A DNA stretch of 64,000 nucleotides from Perkinsus chesapeaki. Taxonomy: Eukaryota > Perkinsozoa > Perkinsida > Perkinsidae. Below are positions 43,716 through 54,756 of the stretch, piece after piece (position 1 is the first letter of the stretch; the number at the start of each line of letters is the position of its first letter). The DNA lies in the NCBI GenBank assembly GCA_013115145.1, contig JAAPAO010000013.1:62001-126000 (forward strand). Direction: 5' to 3'. The position numbers and the translations under genes were made by a program. The notes under the pieces were generated by a model that was not told the DNA's origin, made no database searches, and saw nothing but the letters and a program-made list of their open reading frames with translations.

Positions 43716-45246
43716 TCATGAAACGGTAGCTGCAACAGCTGGCTCATCAGTAACACGCCTCCGTTTCCCTCCCTTCCCCGTCCGCACCGCCTGTGCTGCT
43801 ATATAGTCCTTCAAGGAGGACACTTCCTCCCGTGTCAGCTCCCTAACATCGCCCGGCATCGGTACACCAGCTTCATGGATGGCGAATGGCCCCAGCTGGA
43901 TGCGACACAGATCGCGCACTGTAGACCTGTTAGATCGCTGTCCTACCTATCCCGAGCCCCTCCACTCACCCCACAGCCTCCACCATTCGCCTAACTTGCC
44001 GATTCCTTCCTTCCCACAGTGTTATGTTAAACTGCTTGCATGTATACCTATCATACTCGCTCATTTCCAATGGGAAAGGGTCCCCGTTCCCATCGAGTGG
44101 CTCGACCAAGGTAGGCAGTGTTGGACCATCTATCACCATAATAGAGCCTTCTTAAAGGAGATTCTTACCATCTAACGATACGCCACTACGCAAAGCCATA
44201 AGCTGGGCTCCTGTAAGAGGCGGGCCTTTGACAGCCACACGATAGACCTTCGGCACCTTATAGGCCGGATCAACCAGGGAAGACTGCAGGTAGGTGTCGT
44301 TGGTAAGGAGGAGCAGACCTTAAATAGATCACATGGTAAACTTATCGAATCCGCAGATCTCCACGGGATGGAGGGGAAAGATTACGAATCGTTGTAACCG
44401 GACAGCAGAAAGTTAAAACGGTCCTAAATCCCACACGCCGCCGTTATCCTTTAGCACCCCCTCGTACCAGTAGTCGCCTTATCCAGTCTTCCTGATGCCC
44501 CAATATATACAGCAGGATCTGGTAAGAGCTGGAACACCTACTAACACCCTACCCAAGCTCAATTACACTCTCTTACTGTATCCCTGTTTAATGGGTCATC
44601 TCGGCTCACCACACAGCCCGCTGGCTTGTGCATCAGCAGCGTAAGGTGGCAGGTGGCCTCCAGCGGTGTGCCATTGACCTAAGCAAGCCCATCCAGTCAC
44701 GCGCCCTGGCTCCTTCTTACCAATATAGAGTCCTTTCGTATATCAACCCATTTGTTTTGGAACACCGGCCTACCATTCACAGTTATCCGACCACGCTCTA
44801 TGAGCCTTCCAGCCTCGGTACCTTACCAATGACATAAGCACTCAAGGAGCACACCTTACTGACGGCTGCAGAGACCAAGCTTCGAGAGCAGGCGGTCAAC
44901 CGTGACGTTATCAGACCCGACTCGAGCGATCTGATGGCAGAGACATTCTTCTGTGCTGCGGTCCGCAACTGTCTTACTGATTCATCGCTGAGCACTCCCT
45001 TCGAGTGCTCCAGTGCGGAGACTTTGGGCTCAGGCTCATGGCCCCAGGTGGGCTCCCACGATATGGAGGTAGACGGCGTTCTAGGACGCCTCCAACTGAA
45101 TAATCATTAGCCCTCCAACTGGTGTTAACTACGTACTGTTTAATCTTATGCCACATGAACTGTGAGGTGTCCCACCGCCGGGCCATGCTTATGCATTTGG
45201 GAAGGGACGGCCGACACTCACACAGCCCTCGAGATATCAGTGCCAT
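43716..45246 (-). CDS. RsuA/RluB-family pseudouridine synthase with S4 domain
   Basis: ATG 45246 starts MALISRGLCECRPSLPKCIS, basic and likely a targeting peptide, followed by a spacer (EHSKGVLSDESVRQLRTAAQ). The S4 RNA-binding domain is SRLTACSRSLVSAAVSTEAG followed by RLIERGRITVNGRPVFQNK (joined across a 38-bp intron). Catalytic domain: TLLMHKPAGCVVSRDDPLNR, then ASGRLDKATTG with the catalytic Asp of the RLD motif, LLLLTNDTYLQSSL, KVYRVAVKGPPLTGAQL, ITLWEGRNRQVRRMVEAVG and LCRIQLGPFAI, MPGDVRELTREEV. It ends at 43716. These enzymes convert a specific rRNA uridine to pseudouridine; in eukaryotes they usually act in organelles. Several introns, mostly 38-45 bp. Confidence 0.88.
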
Positions 45247-45408
45247 CCTCACAGTCCTAAGAAGCCATGGTCTGCCCCCCCCACTGGTTACTAGGAGGAA
45301 CGCAACAAGGAGGCAACCAGAGATAAAATCTAGTGAACGTTAAGGGACGATAAAAAGTCTGAGAAACATAGCTTGCCAAGTACAGAAGAATGCTGCTGCT
45401 TGAGATTC

Positions 45409-45708
45409 ATGAGTCACAACCCTTTTGATTGGACTGCGCAGCGAGACAGGCAAATAATAACATCTTCATTTGGCTCTCTCAGGCCTGTTGAGGCAGACGA
45501 GCGGACTGAGAGCGCGGCACGAACGGCGGAGGCTCATTGGAACGCCTCGCTGTGGCTGAACAAAAACAAATATGCTCCGAAGCCCTCAAGCCGAGCCTAC
45601 AGATATCTGCAAAGGTAGGGCCACGGTGTAGGAAGGGAGGCTCCTCTCTATGATCGCCAGCCAGATCACCCTCTATACCTAAATAGGCATAACTGCGCCC
45701 TTACTTAA
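45409..45708 (+). CDS. small unknown protein, two exons
   Basis: The ATG at 45409 gives MSHNPFDWTAQRDRQIITSS and AEAHWNASLWLNKNKYAPKP up to a GTAGGG donor after YLQR. An acceptor at 45686 joins HNCALT and a TAA at 45706-45708, about 76 residues. No membrane segment or known domain. It starts 162 bp from, and divergent to, the pseudouridine synthase. Called on codon pattern and splice signals only. Confidence 0.4.
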
Positions 45709-45933
45709 CCAATTCTTACCGAGAATGTCCTCGAGCCGCAGCCAGCAATCACCAAAGTGAACCAGATGAACGGCTAGAGAGACCACTTGCAAAAGGCCAG
45801 TAAGAAGAAACTTTTCGGCTGCACCTGAAGATACCCCCATGGTTCATTGCTCCTTTGCTCGGAACACCCACCGTTCACTGTCCCCAACTGACTTGGTGCT
45901 TGGCCAGTCTCTGCCCACAGGCTGGTACGCATT

Positions 45934-48920
45934 CTAGTGAGCTCCACATTCAGCCTTATGACAGCCTGCCTCACACAACTCCCTGCAGACCGTGGCTGCT
46001 GGACACATGTTACATCCACGTTCACCCTGGACTCCAGTGATACATCTACGCAGCAATGAGGCATTACTCAGTGGCCTTTATAGCGGCCAACAGCTCATCC
46101 ATATTATTAATGAGGCCACCAGCGACCTGCACGCCCTTACTGCCAAGCCGGCAGTCCCTTGCAGGGCTTGCTACAGCCAACGCTGCCAAGGAGAGATCGA
46201 CCTGTCACCAGGAGAGCTACTCGGAGAGCGGTATGAGTGCAATTGGTTACCAAAGCCTCGTTGACGTCCGTAGAGAAGTCCCCCCTTCGCATGATCTGAT
46301 CTTGCAGTTTGCCTTGTCTAATCAAAGGCTTGGTTGCTGGAGGGAAGTGGACCTGATCACCAAGCGATCCCGCCAAGCGTCTTAAGCGGCAGCAGGCATA
46401 CTAAAGTGTCCACAGCCTTCGGGGGTACCCCACTAGCAGCGTTGCGCGGAGGCTTGTAGCTCGTAGACTGGGGCTTCTCCTCCTCGGAAGTTGTCACGAG
46501 GCGGCTCATGCTTCTGGTATACCTGACCCTCAACGACATATACAAGCACAAAATCCTAATAGAGATCAGCCTCAGTAAGGCCAAGTGACGCTCCTACCAA
46601 CGATACCCCTAGGCCTTCCATTAATGACACCCCCTACCCAGCCTCTACCAACAACACCCGCTATTACGCCAGAGCACTCTGCCCTTCAGCCTTATCACTA
46701 TGCTGACACTGTGTGGCTTTCACAACAGCTCGCATAGTCACATCCACGGCAGTCTCCAATAGATCCTTATGAGGAGCGTCCAATGCGAATCGTAGACGGA
46801 ATGGTGGTGGTACCATCTAAGACCAGCACTCTTCAAGAACGCCGCCTTCCCTCAACTCTTACTGCAAATATCATAGCCAGGAATACACCAGTACAAACAA
46901 TAGCAATACGATAGAGAGCCACATGCCATATGGCATAGGAATCCCGAGCTGAAAAAAGAAGAACAAGTGACAAACCGCCCACCGTCGTCATCGCCAGTGT
47001 GATAGGGCCCGCTGCCTCTAGGGACTATGCATTGGCTGGGGGATACTACGCATTGAACCAGAGTTGCTACTCTCATCTTCCTTCCAACTAGCGATCGCCA
47101 CCACCACCCATGAGATGTACGCCAGCAATGGGCCCGACACCTTCTTAACCGTTCTACGGTGGAAGTAGGCGGCCAGGGCAGCAAGGAGGACCTGGGGAGC
47201 TGGTGAGGGTGGATGGGCCGTGGACAGGGCTTACCAGTTGAGTGGCATACGCACTGATGTTGCCTCTATTGGCCTCTGCCGACGCCAGCCCTAGTATGCC
47301 ACCGAAGAGGGTCCAAGCGAATAGAGGGGCAACACAGTAGACCGCACGAATCTATAGTGGGTAAGAAAGAAGTAGAATATGAAGGAGGGGGAGATGCTTA
47401 CCATGCCTCCCTTAAGTAATACTTGTAAAGTCATGAGACCCGGTAACAAACCCCATAGGGCGTATCTGATATTAGAGGATGAAACACATTACTACGCATA
47501 TATCAGACACTGTAGAAGCTCTATTAGAGAACGATTTATGTTTCTTATACCATATTTACTATTACCCTATACACCATATTTACTATTACTCTATATACCA
47601 TATTTACTATTACTCTATATACCATATTTACTATTACTCTATATACTACCTACACCCCTATCGTCCCCCCACTCCCTTACGCATCAACTGCTGAATCTCT
47701 ACCTTCCCACAGAGTATACAGTATAGTAGCCACAAACATCATAACGGCCATACGTAGAGCGTAGCACCTAACACCAAGGCAACACCTTCAACCCTTCATC
47801 ATCAGCCGGCCTCATAGCTTACAGGGCATCCTCCGCATCACAGCGACTACCGAACGACTGCCGTATAGAGCCAACTGCCTTCCACTTCGCCACTGTGTTC
47901 CTGCAACCGCCAACAATACCTCGAACAGACATGGAGAAGCGTCACTTACCTTCCCAGCATCGACAGTACCACCCTCAGTGAGCCCATCGTCGAGGCAACG
48001 TACTGAGTGCTCGCCATACGAGCCCTCCGCAAAGCCCGAACCTTAAAGAAAGATGACTAAACGACCGGGAGATGGCAGAGCTTACGAATCTGACAATCTC
48101 CAGCACGGCGGCCTGCAATGCGAAGGCATCGGCAGCAGCGCTCTTGTAGGCCTGGCTGACGTGGGCCCCCATACTCGACTGAACTAGGTCGACCAACTGC
48201 TCCTCGCTAGGTAGGGAATCTATAAAGAGAAAAAGGAAATGAGCACTGAAATATATCGGCGTCTTACTCTCCGATACCGCAGCGATAACAGCGGTGAACT
48301 TTAACATAAAGGGAGCTGTTACCAGCCCCTCACATGCCTCTGGTAGAGACAAAGGACGTCCACTACGAGGAGGGTGTATCTAACAAAAGTGTACTCTATC
48401 TGTAAGGGTGCAAAGGCTCACCGTTTGAGCAAAGGTCGCCAGGTTGCCAAAGCATACAGACTGCAAATGGGTAACCTGACACAAACGCTGTCCCATTGTC
48501 AAATGCCAGACACCTACTTTTAAGGCTCCCTCATCATCCGATTGCTTCCATGCTCTATAGAGGGCCTTCTGACACCGCAGTGAGGCTGCTCTGGTAGACA
48601 CATAATCCTGAATTAAAAATGCCCTTACCCGGGATCGAACCCGCATAGGCGCTACCTCCTGAGCTCCGGATGGGGACATCAGCGATGTGCAAAGAGCGTG
48701 AAAATAGGACAGCAACGCCGAGTCCGCCTCGAACAATGCCATCTTACTCGACCCACACAACCGGCAGCTCCTGCATCGCATCTGACCATAAGGGACTACT
48801 CGGGCTGGTTAACCACAGCGGTCTTACTAGTGACAGGAGGGATGTGACCAGGAACGTGACTATGCCAGCTGCGCAACCGGCGAGCATACAGCGACCGAGC
48901 TCGGAATAGATGTTCGCCAT
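45934..48920 (-). CDS. large multipass membrane protein, FUSC/ALMT-like layout
   Basis: ATG 48920 starts MANIYSELGRCMLAGCAAGI with a first membrane helix. A soluble helical part follows (DYVSTRAASLRCQKALYRAW; VDLVQSSMGAHVSQAYKSAA; MASTQYVASTMGSLRVVLSM). A second membrane block is then joined by in-phase introns: ALCYALRMAVMMFVATILYT, RYALWGLLPGLMTLQVLLKG, FAWTLFGGILGLASAEANRG, VLLAALAAYFHRRTVKKVSG, LAYISWVVVAIASWKE, TLAMTTVGGLSLVLLFSARD, and IAIVCTGVFLAMIFA. A cytosolic C-terminal part follows (PFRLRFALDAPHKDLLETAV; VDLSLAALAVASPARDCRLG; NNMDELLAAIKATE). Alternating blocks of helices and soluble domains recall FUSC/ALMT anion exporters, but no diagnostic motif was seen. Apparent stops at 47819 and 46833 fall inside phase-compatible introns. 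The 3' end is uncertain. Confidence 0.55.
47549..47644. repeat. 24-bp minisatellite, four copies
   Basis: Four head-to-tail 24-base units (ACCATATTTACTATTACTCT followed by ATAT). Units 2-4 (47573-47644) are identical; the first differs slightly. They lie inside an intron of the membrane protein gene, which makes that intron one of the longest in the gene. Confidence 0.95.
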
Positions 48921-49799
48921 CGCGCCGTATCTGATAGTAACACTCCTAGCAGTACTCGGATGTGCTTAGGTCAAATTCCCACGTTGTTGGATCACAACAA
49001 GCATTCAGAATGGTCTTCTAGCTCGAGTTCTTCAAAAAGTGCAAGCTGCATTTCAATTCCATAAAATACACGAGACTAGGAGGAGAAGAGGAGGAGCCAT
49101 TCTACTCACATTGGCACAGTACAGACCATCAAAGCTCCAATAGGTACACTGTACACTTCGGTTATCTGAAAGATACCATATGATACAGGATATGATTATA
49201 AGCACTTACAGGCTTAACAGTATAGGCAAAGGCGTGCAGTATCATTAAAGGCAATGCCCAGACAGCTGCTATATATGAATTATACCTGGGCATTCAAATA
49301 GAGGGGAAGCCGGCCTATTGATGGCTTACTCTACTGATGAAGCATCGAACACAGCCTTTATAGTGACGGTCCAAACGCCAGTGAGCACGTTAGAAATTAT
49401 AGACGCCGTTATCACCTAACAACATGCATAGATTAGCAGCTTCTGCTGCAGAGAGGGATCGACTCCTAGCTCGACTATAATTCACGCTGGATGGACAAGG
49501 TTCGATGTGTCGGATGAGTATCTTAGTACTCAATGAGAATAAGGACAACATGCGCGTTCACTACTCAATGACAAGCATTAGCATAAAGATGCCATACTGT
49601 ATCAAAGCTTCTAATGGTATTCAGTAGTATTATTGGAAGAGACGGTTACTTTCATAGAGTTGCTTGCTGCACTATATACGCAGTCCCCAGCAGATATAGC
49701 AACGGCCATCAATGATAGGGTAGCTATGTCGACACCAATCCAACTGCTAACCGTTGGTACAAAGCATAATACCTAAAAGGGGGTCATCATCAACCACAC
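48921..49799. other. intergenic, no gene seen
   Basis: About 880 bp with only short frames on both strands and no splice-linked coding signal. Confidence 0.45.
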
Positions 49800-50876
49800 T
49801 CATCGGTTGTTGAGGATTACTGATAGAATTATAGTAGACAGAACGAATGATAGCATGTAGAATGTGACAGGGTAGTCCAGGAATCTTTGTGTTAGGTGGA
49901 GGGTCATTAGGACGACGATGGTGGTGGCAAGGTGATTATAATTATAAAAAGCTGAAGCCAACCTTACAAGTCTGCTGCCGGACCGAAGTCGAAGGGCGTT
50001 CAGAGACGTTAACAACTGAGCAAGGGGCGCAAGATACCCCTCAGTGCCCCTGTGATTCTTTATGCAAAAATAGATTCAATGGGAATTAGCGACGACCGTT
50101 CAACGTAGTGGAGCGTAATCAACGAAACCTTCACTAGCGTACAGGCAGGTCAGTAGAGGTGACGAGTAATGCTTGAGCCAAAACTGCAAAAAACTCGATA
50201 CCGCAATACCTGAGCCCGGCTCGGTGACTGATCGATCACGTCTGCCGTAGGAGTGATAAAGACGTCTTCGGTACATCGGTGATCCTCCTTTTTTCCAATA
50301 ACGGACGAATCATCGAACTTTCATCCCATTTCACATAGCAACTCGGCCGTCTATTATCTCTGATATTCAAACGACTAACATCCGAAAGGGACAGCGCTAC
50401 CGAGCGTGAAGGAAACACAACACTGCAGTTGAGTAAAAGGCAGCATTATCCACATGGGCCGCGGTACAGAGGGCATGCATCGGCCAGCCCCAATAGAGGC
50501 TTTGGGGGTTCCTATAGGGGCACCAACATTCCTTAAGAGTCTCTGCCGTCCATGGGCGCCCATGAAGACAGTGTGCAGTAGCAACCGAGGCGTTGAACTC
50601 GCTACCGTACCTATTCCGCCATACACCACCAACATTGAAGCCTTCTTCCTCCCTACTTAACATGTCGAAGTGGCCCCGTAGAGGCTGGGTTACGACACGG
50701 GTAGTTGCCGTGCCAGTCCACCATAGTCTCAGACGCACACGCGTACCATTCATTGTGATCCAGTGGCCTTCCTGGTTCCACATTCACACTGGCCTCCGAC
50801 AGGCAGTAGACATAGTACCTTTTGATGGAAGGGATGCTCCCTCCTACCCCACGGTGAATAAGAACATATACTTCAT
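49800..50876 (-). CDS. secreted/membrane Cys-rich unknown protein
   Basis: ATG 50876 encodes a signal-like start MKYMFLFTVG, joined across a 29-bp intron to YYVYCLSEASVNVEPGRPLD, then WYACASETMVDWHGNYPCRN and, after another intron, YGSEFNASVATAHCLHGRPW, ECWCPYRNPQSLYWGWPMHA and LCTAAHVDNAAFY. A middle exon gives SDVSRLNIRDNRRPSCYVKW. The last exon has hydrophobic stretches (HLATTIVVLMTLHLTQRFLD; FYMLSFVLSTIILSVILNNR) suitable as C-terminal membrane anchors. Eight or more Cys and one N-glycosylation site (NAS) fit an extracellular domain. Family not recognised; the joins between 50.4 and 50.0 kb are tentative. Confidence 0.45.
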
Positions 50877-51476
50877 TTTGGTATACTATATATAAAACAC
50901 GGTATAAACAAAATAGTGTAAATATGTTGTATCATACCTATTTTATTATTACTATTTTGTATATTTCTTACATTTAAATATACACTATTTTCTCTATATT
51001 ACTAATATGCAGGAAAGGGGGGTTTTCGAAGAAAAACGAGCGATCTATGCTTCGCCTTGTGCACAGGTGCGGAGTCAGAGCCTCGTCGTCGGCGTACTCG
51101 TGCGTGGTCGGTGATGACTTATAACCACCAAGGTTATAACTGATAACCTACTAACTGGCGAACAGTCGAACGCGGAATGCCACGGGACGTTTTCCATCCG
51201 CACTTCGCGCCCACATCGACTTTCTCGTGCAAGAAGGGAACGGGGACAGAGATCAAGTCGCTATCGGTCACTTCTGCCCAGCTGATCGTCCCGGTTGTGA
51301 GCTCATCTTGCTCCCCAGCGGTCCCTCATGGCGAACGGGCAGGGCCGAGATGGCGTTTCGTAATATGACACAAACATATACCGCATACATGTATAATATG
51401 CTTTCTAGTGCTTACGTTGCTCATCACTGTAATAGAGTGAGGCATTGGCAGCGGCAGCAGCAGCAACGGTAGTGGC
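50877..51476. other. AT-rich spacer with small inverted repeat
   Basis: 600 bp. The left part (50880-51010) is very AT-rich and carries a short terminal-inverted-repeat-like pair. 51170-51360 is GC-richer, with a plus frame (IGHFCPADRPGCELILLPSG) that may be a gene relic; not called. Confidence 0.4.
50910..50991. repeat. 82-bp element with 11-bp inverted ends
   Basis: AAAATAGTGTA at 50910-50920 is the exact reverse complement of TACACTATTTT at 50981-50991, enclosing AT-rich sequence. Size and ends resemble a very small MITE, but no target-site duplication was established. Confidence 0.45.
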
Positions 51477-52329
51477 TTACGTTGACGGTATCCGATCGAT
51501 CGTCACATCACCGAGGAGCATCGCCAAATACACCTCGCTACCAAAACGGTCAACATATGGCGTAGATGGGTTACTTTCCACCATAACCGCTGCGACGCCA
51601 CTGACTAAGGCCCTCCACATAGAGAAGTATCTGCAGAAAGATTACTACCCATACCACAACAAAAGGAGGACAACACCTCAGAGCGGCCCCTCGAGTCATC
51701 ACTGCATGCCGATCATTCACACCACCGTAGTCCTCCCCATCCGGAACAAACACGACCTCGCTCTCCCTAGCACCGAGCAAGCCGAGGCTTATATGAGGGG
51801 CGAGCCAATGGAGGTCAGGACGGCTTCGAACGATCCATCTGTACTGGAAACCTCCCCTCGCCTCAGCCATCTCAAAATGCTGTAAACAGCTATCAAGTAT
51901 CCTGTACACCATCAGCCGTGACCCACAGAAGGCCTGCCCTGTCCGGTTCAATAGGACATTCCTCTGATATTGAGAGGTGACGTCAAAGCCAGCTTCTATG
52001 AGCCTTCGCTCCACACCGATGCTCTCATCCTGTATAAATAGCTGAACTCTGGCTCCTGCCCGACGGAGGATGCTCATAAACGTATTAGCAGCCAACCGCT
52101 CCTCCTTTCCAGTGACATGAGGCGTTCCAACAAACGCATCAATCTCATACCCTTCAGAGGTTAGAGCAGCTATCAGATATGTGCCAACACTCTGCATTGT
52201 ATCATTGGTTACTCGACCACCTATTTTACCATGGAAGCATATACCAACCCTTGGGCTACCAAAGGCCAACATGAGGACTGTCAAAAGGACGAGGAGGAGG
52301 ACGACGACGACGGGCGTACGGGCGGCCAT
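51477..52329 (-). CDS. type II membrane glycosyltransferase-like protein
   Basis: The ATG at 52329 starts MAARTPVVVVLLLVLLTVLM, a short cytosolic end plus one signal anchor, the usual Golgi glycosyltransferase topology. The luminal part: SPRVGICFHGKIGGRVTNDT, LIAALTSEGYEIDAFVGTPH, YQRNVLLNRTGQAFCGSRLM, YRWIVRSRPDLHWLAPHISL, VVFVPDGEDYGGVNDRHAVM (a DxxD-like, metal/sugar-nucleotide-binding look). After a 49-bp intron come YFSMWRALVSGVAAVMVES and RFGSEVYLAMLLGDVTIDRI, to TAA 51477-51479. RSRPDL and SEVYL resemble motifs in uncharacterised glycosyltransferase-like proteins; donor and acceptor sugars are unknown. Lies 124 bp downstream of the U1A/U2B'' gene stop. Confidence 0.65.
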
Positions 52330-52452
52330 TGGAACATGAGATCGAAAGGAAAACTGGCCCCTGATATCGAGAATGGGCAACTCAAGCCGATGATGAAGGA
52401 TACCACTTCTCCTGGCTGTTATCGAAGTGTCGCGGTAGTCTCAACGTATTCA

Positions 52453-54529
52453 CTACTTCCGGGCATATGATATCTTCACAATCTGTCCCTCCATGGTGAA
52501 GTCAGCCCGAGCATTCTTGGCCATAGTAGCCTGGAACTCACTGCTAAAGTCTACGAACCCGACCTAACCAACAGTACTGTAGCCTCCTCCCCCCTCCAAA
52601 CACCCTATATAGTACCTGTCGCTCAGCAATCACACGGGTGCCCTCGAATCCAGGATACGACTTGAATATCATCGTTAGCTTCTCAGGAGTGCACTTCGGT
52701 GGAAGATTCTCTACGAACAGAGTCCTGACAGTGCCCGGCAGTTTACATCGGGAAGAGCGCTACAATGGGCCTACTTATTAGGAACGTTGGAGTGTTGCAC
52801 GACCTTAGGCGCCGACACAGTGGTGTTGAAGAAGTCCTCGGCAGTTGACAGCTTCTGAAGAATAGTACAGGACCGTGTAACCCAAACAGTGTTACCTTCT
52901 GTGGCTGCTGCTGTTGGCCTGCATTGAAAGCCATACCTGAGATAACTCGTGTTGTAGGAAGCCAAGAGAGGAATACTACCTGGGAAGGCTCCGAAATCGG
53001 GTGGCATTGGTGGTGCCCCTCCCTGAACAACAACACCATTACGCACCTCCGACGTTCCCCCAATCCTTACCGGAGCTCCACCAGGCGCTGCTGCCTTGGC
53101 CGCTGCTGCCGCTGCTGCTGCAGCTGCTGCCGCCCTAACAACAACTACTCGTTGAGCCCCTTCCCCTTTAGCGGGTTTTATTACGCTTGAGCTGCCGTAT
53201 CAGGCAACTGGTTGGCCTGGGCTGCTGCCCTGGCCGCCGCCTCCCTCATCTCCCTTAGCTTCTTCTTATCCCGACGTACATATGTACCTTACCATCATCA
53301 CGCCATCCAGCATGCCTCTCTTGGCCTATCATTAGTACCTTCCTTTTTGGCAATGGCATCCGACTTGGTCTTGGCATACGAAACCCGCATGTTCTTGCTG
53401 TATCTAAGGTTAACAGCATAATAAAAGACTGAAAAGACAGCAAAGACTGAGACGATGCGGTCCTTACAGGCTGTGACCCTGCAACTTCTTCATAGCTGAA
53501 GAGGACTCCTCTTTGCTCGAGAAAACAACAAATACCTGCAATAAGCACCCTATGTCAAGCAAGAGTCTAAAACTGGTATTATGCAGAATAAAGTAAGGAT
53601 TGAATGTGTTCTCATTCCAGGATGATGAGCTATATGAAATATGATATGAACGCCGCGCAACGATAGGTACATGCACTACCATACACGCCCATAAAAGCGA
53701 CCGGCCAGGAGTTTAGACAATGAGGAGCCTTTCCCTCCCCTTCCCTAGCGTATCCCTTCTTTATTACCTGCCCTCGACGCCGCAGTGATCCCATAGCAAT
53801 ACAGTCGATAACATTACCACAAGGTTTACACAACTGATAAAAGAAAAGTATCCCTCCCGGGTCTGTCGAACATCTGTTGTCTACCTCTAATATAGACTTC
53901 TTCAACTCCTCTGGTTTAACCCGATCGTTTAAGTTGTTGATATAAATGGTCTCACTGGGTGGATAGTCATCCGGTGGCCTCTCATGTGGGTCCTGTCATC
54001 CACACTACCATCCATAACTCTATTAATAGCACTACATTGGCCATACGCTCAGCCAGAGGGATCTTGGCCATCTCTGGCGATGCTGATCCAGCCGTGCCTT
54101 GCTGTTGTTGGCCCTGACCGCTGCTGCCCTGGCCAGCTGCTGGCCCACCAAAGCTGCCTGGCATAGGGGGCATATTAGGGAACCCAGGCGGTGGGGGCAT
54201 GTTGGCGAAGGCACTCCCTGGAGGAGGCATCGGCAGGCCGCCTGGCATCCCCGGGAAGCCGGGCAGGCCTGAGAAGCTGTCAGCAACATCGGTGATGTTA
54301 GGCTACTACCTGACGGGGGAGGTGGCATCATACCTCCAGGCATCCCCATCGGAGGCATCCCTGGCAGCCCTGGTGGAGGCGGCGCTGAGTTCTAAATAAA
54401 AGTGTATAACAACCCCCAAGCACCCAGGCCCTGTAATACCTTGCCACTGGATGGCTGTGGCATACCCATAAAGGACTGCGGCATGGAGGGCATGCCCTGT
54501 GGTGGTTGCTGAGGCGGGGCCCCTGACAT
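52453..54529 (-). CDS. U1A/U2B''-type spliceosomal protein with Pro/Met-rich N-terminal extension
   Basis: ATG 54529: MSGAPPQQPPQGMPSMPQSF, then after a 48-bp intron NSAPPPPGLPGMPPMGMPGG and further Pro/Gly/Met-rich sequence. RRM1 begins ETIYINNLNDRVKPEELKKS and has CGNVIDCIAMGSLRRRGQ, QVFVVFSSKEESSSAMKKLQ (the U1A/SNF signature), then an Ala/Lys-rich linker (RAAAAAAAAAAAAKAAAPGG), QGGAPPMPPDFGAFPG and KLSTAEDFFNTTVSAPKVVQ. RRM2: TLFVENLPPKCTPEKLTMIF, KSYPGFEGTRVIAERQVGFV and MEGQIVKISYARK to TAG 52453-52455. U1A/U2B''/SNF bind the U1 or U2 snRNA loop. The N-terminal 130 or so residues, resembling the proline-rich tails of SmB or U1C, are not part of the usual family. Confidence 0.85.
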
Positions 54530-54756
54530 TATTCAACTTATCACCCCGCTGATCACCATCATAGCTTCCCATAAATACTCAACACTACATCAGTTGTTTT
54601 AGCAGTAGTAATAGAAACCTATATAACGTGAAGACTTGAGCTGCAGCAGCATCAGCAGCATCAGCTCTATTGGTAAATACGTCAATGATGGTAGTTACTG
54701 TACCGTCATTCATTATATATACTCCTTCCATCACCACCACCTTACGCGGCGAAGAC

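Noticed and set aside
46600-46816. Separate gene starting at ATG 46816, 16 bp from the preceding stop
   Set aside because: A GTAAGA donor and TTAG acceptor join the two frames in phase 0 across 45 bp, so a single membrane protein gene explains both.
51445-51885. Plus-strand 146-codon frame
   Set aside because: Antisense to the glycosyltransferase-like gene, which has a membrane anchor, conserved motifs and a phase-consistent intron.
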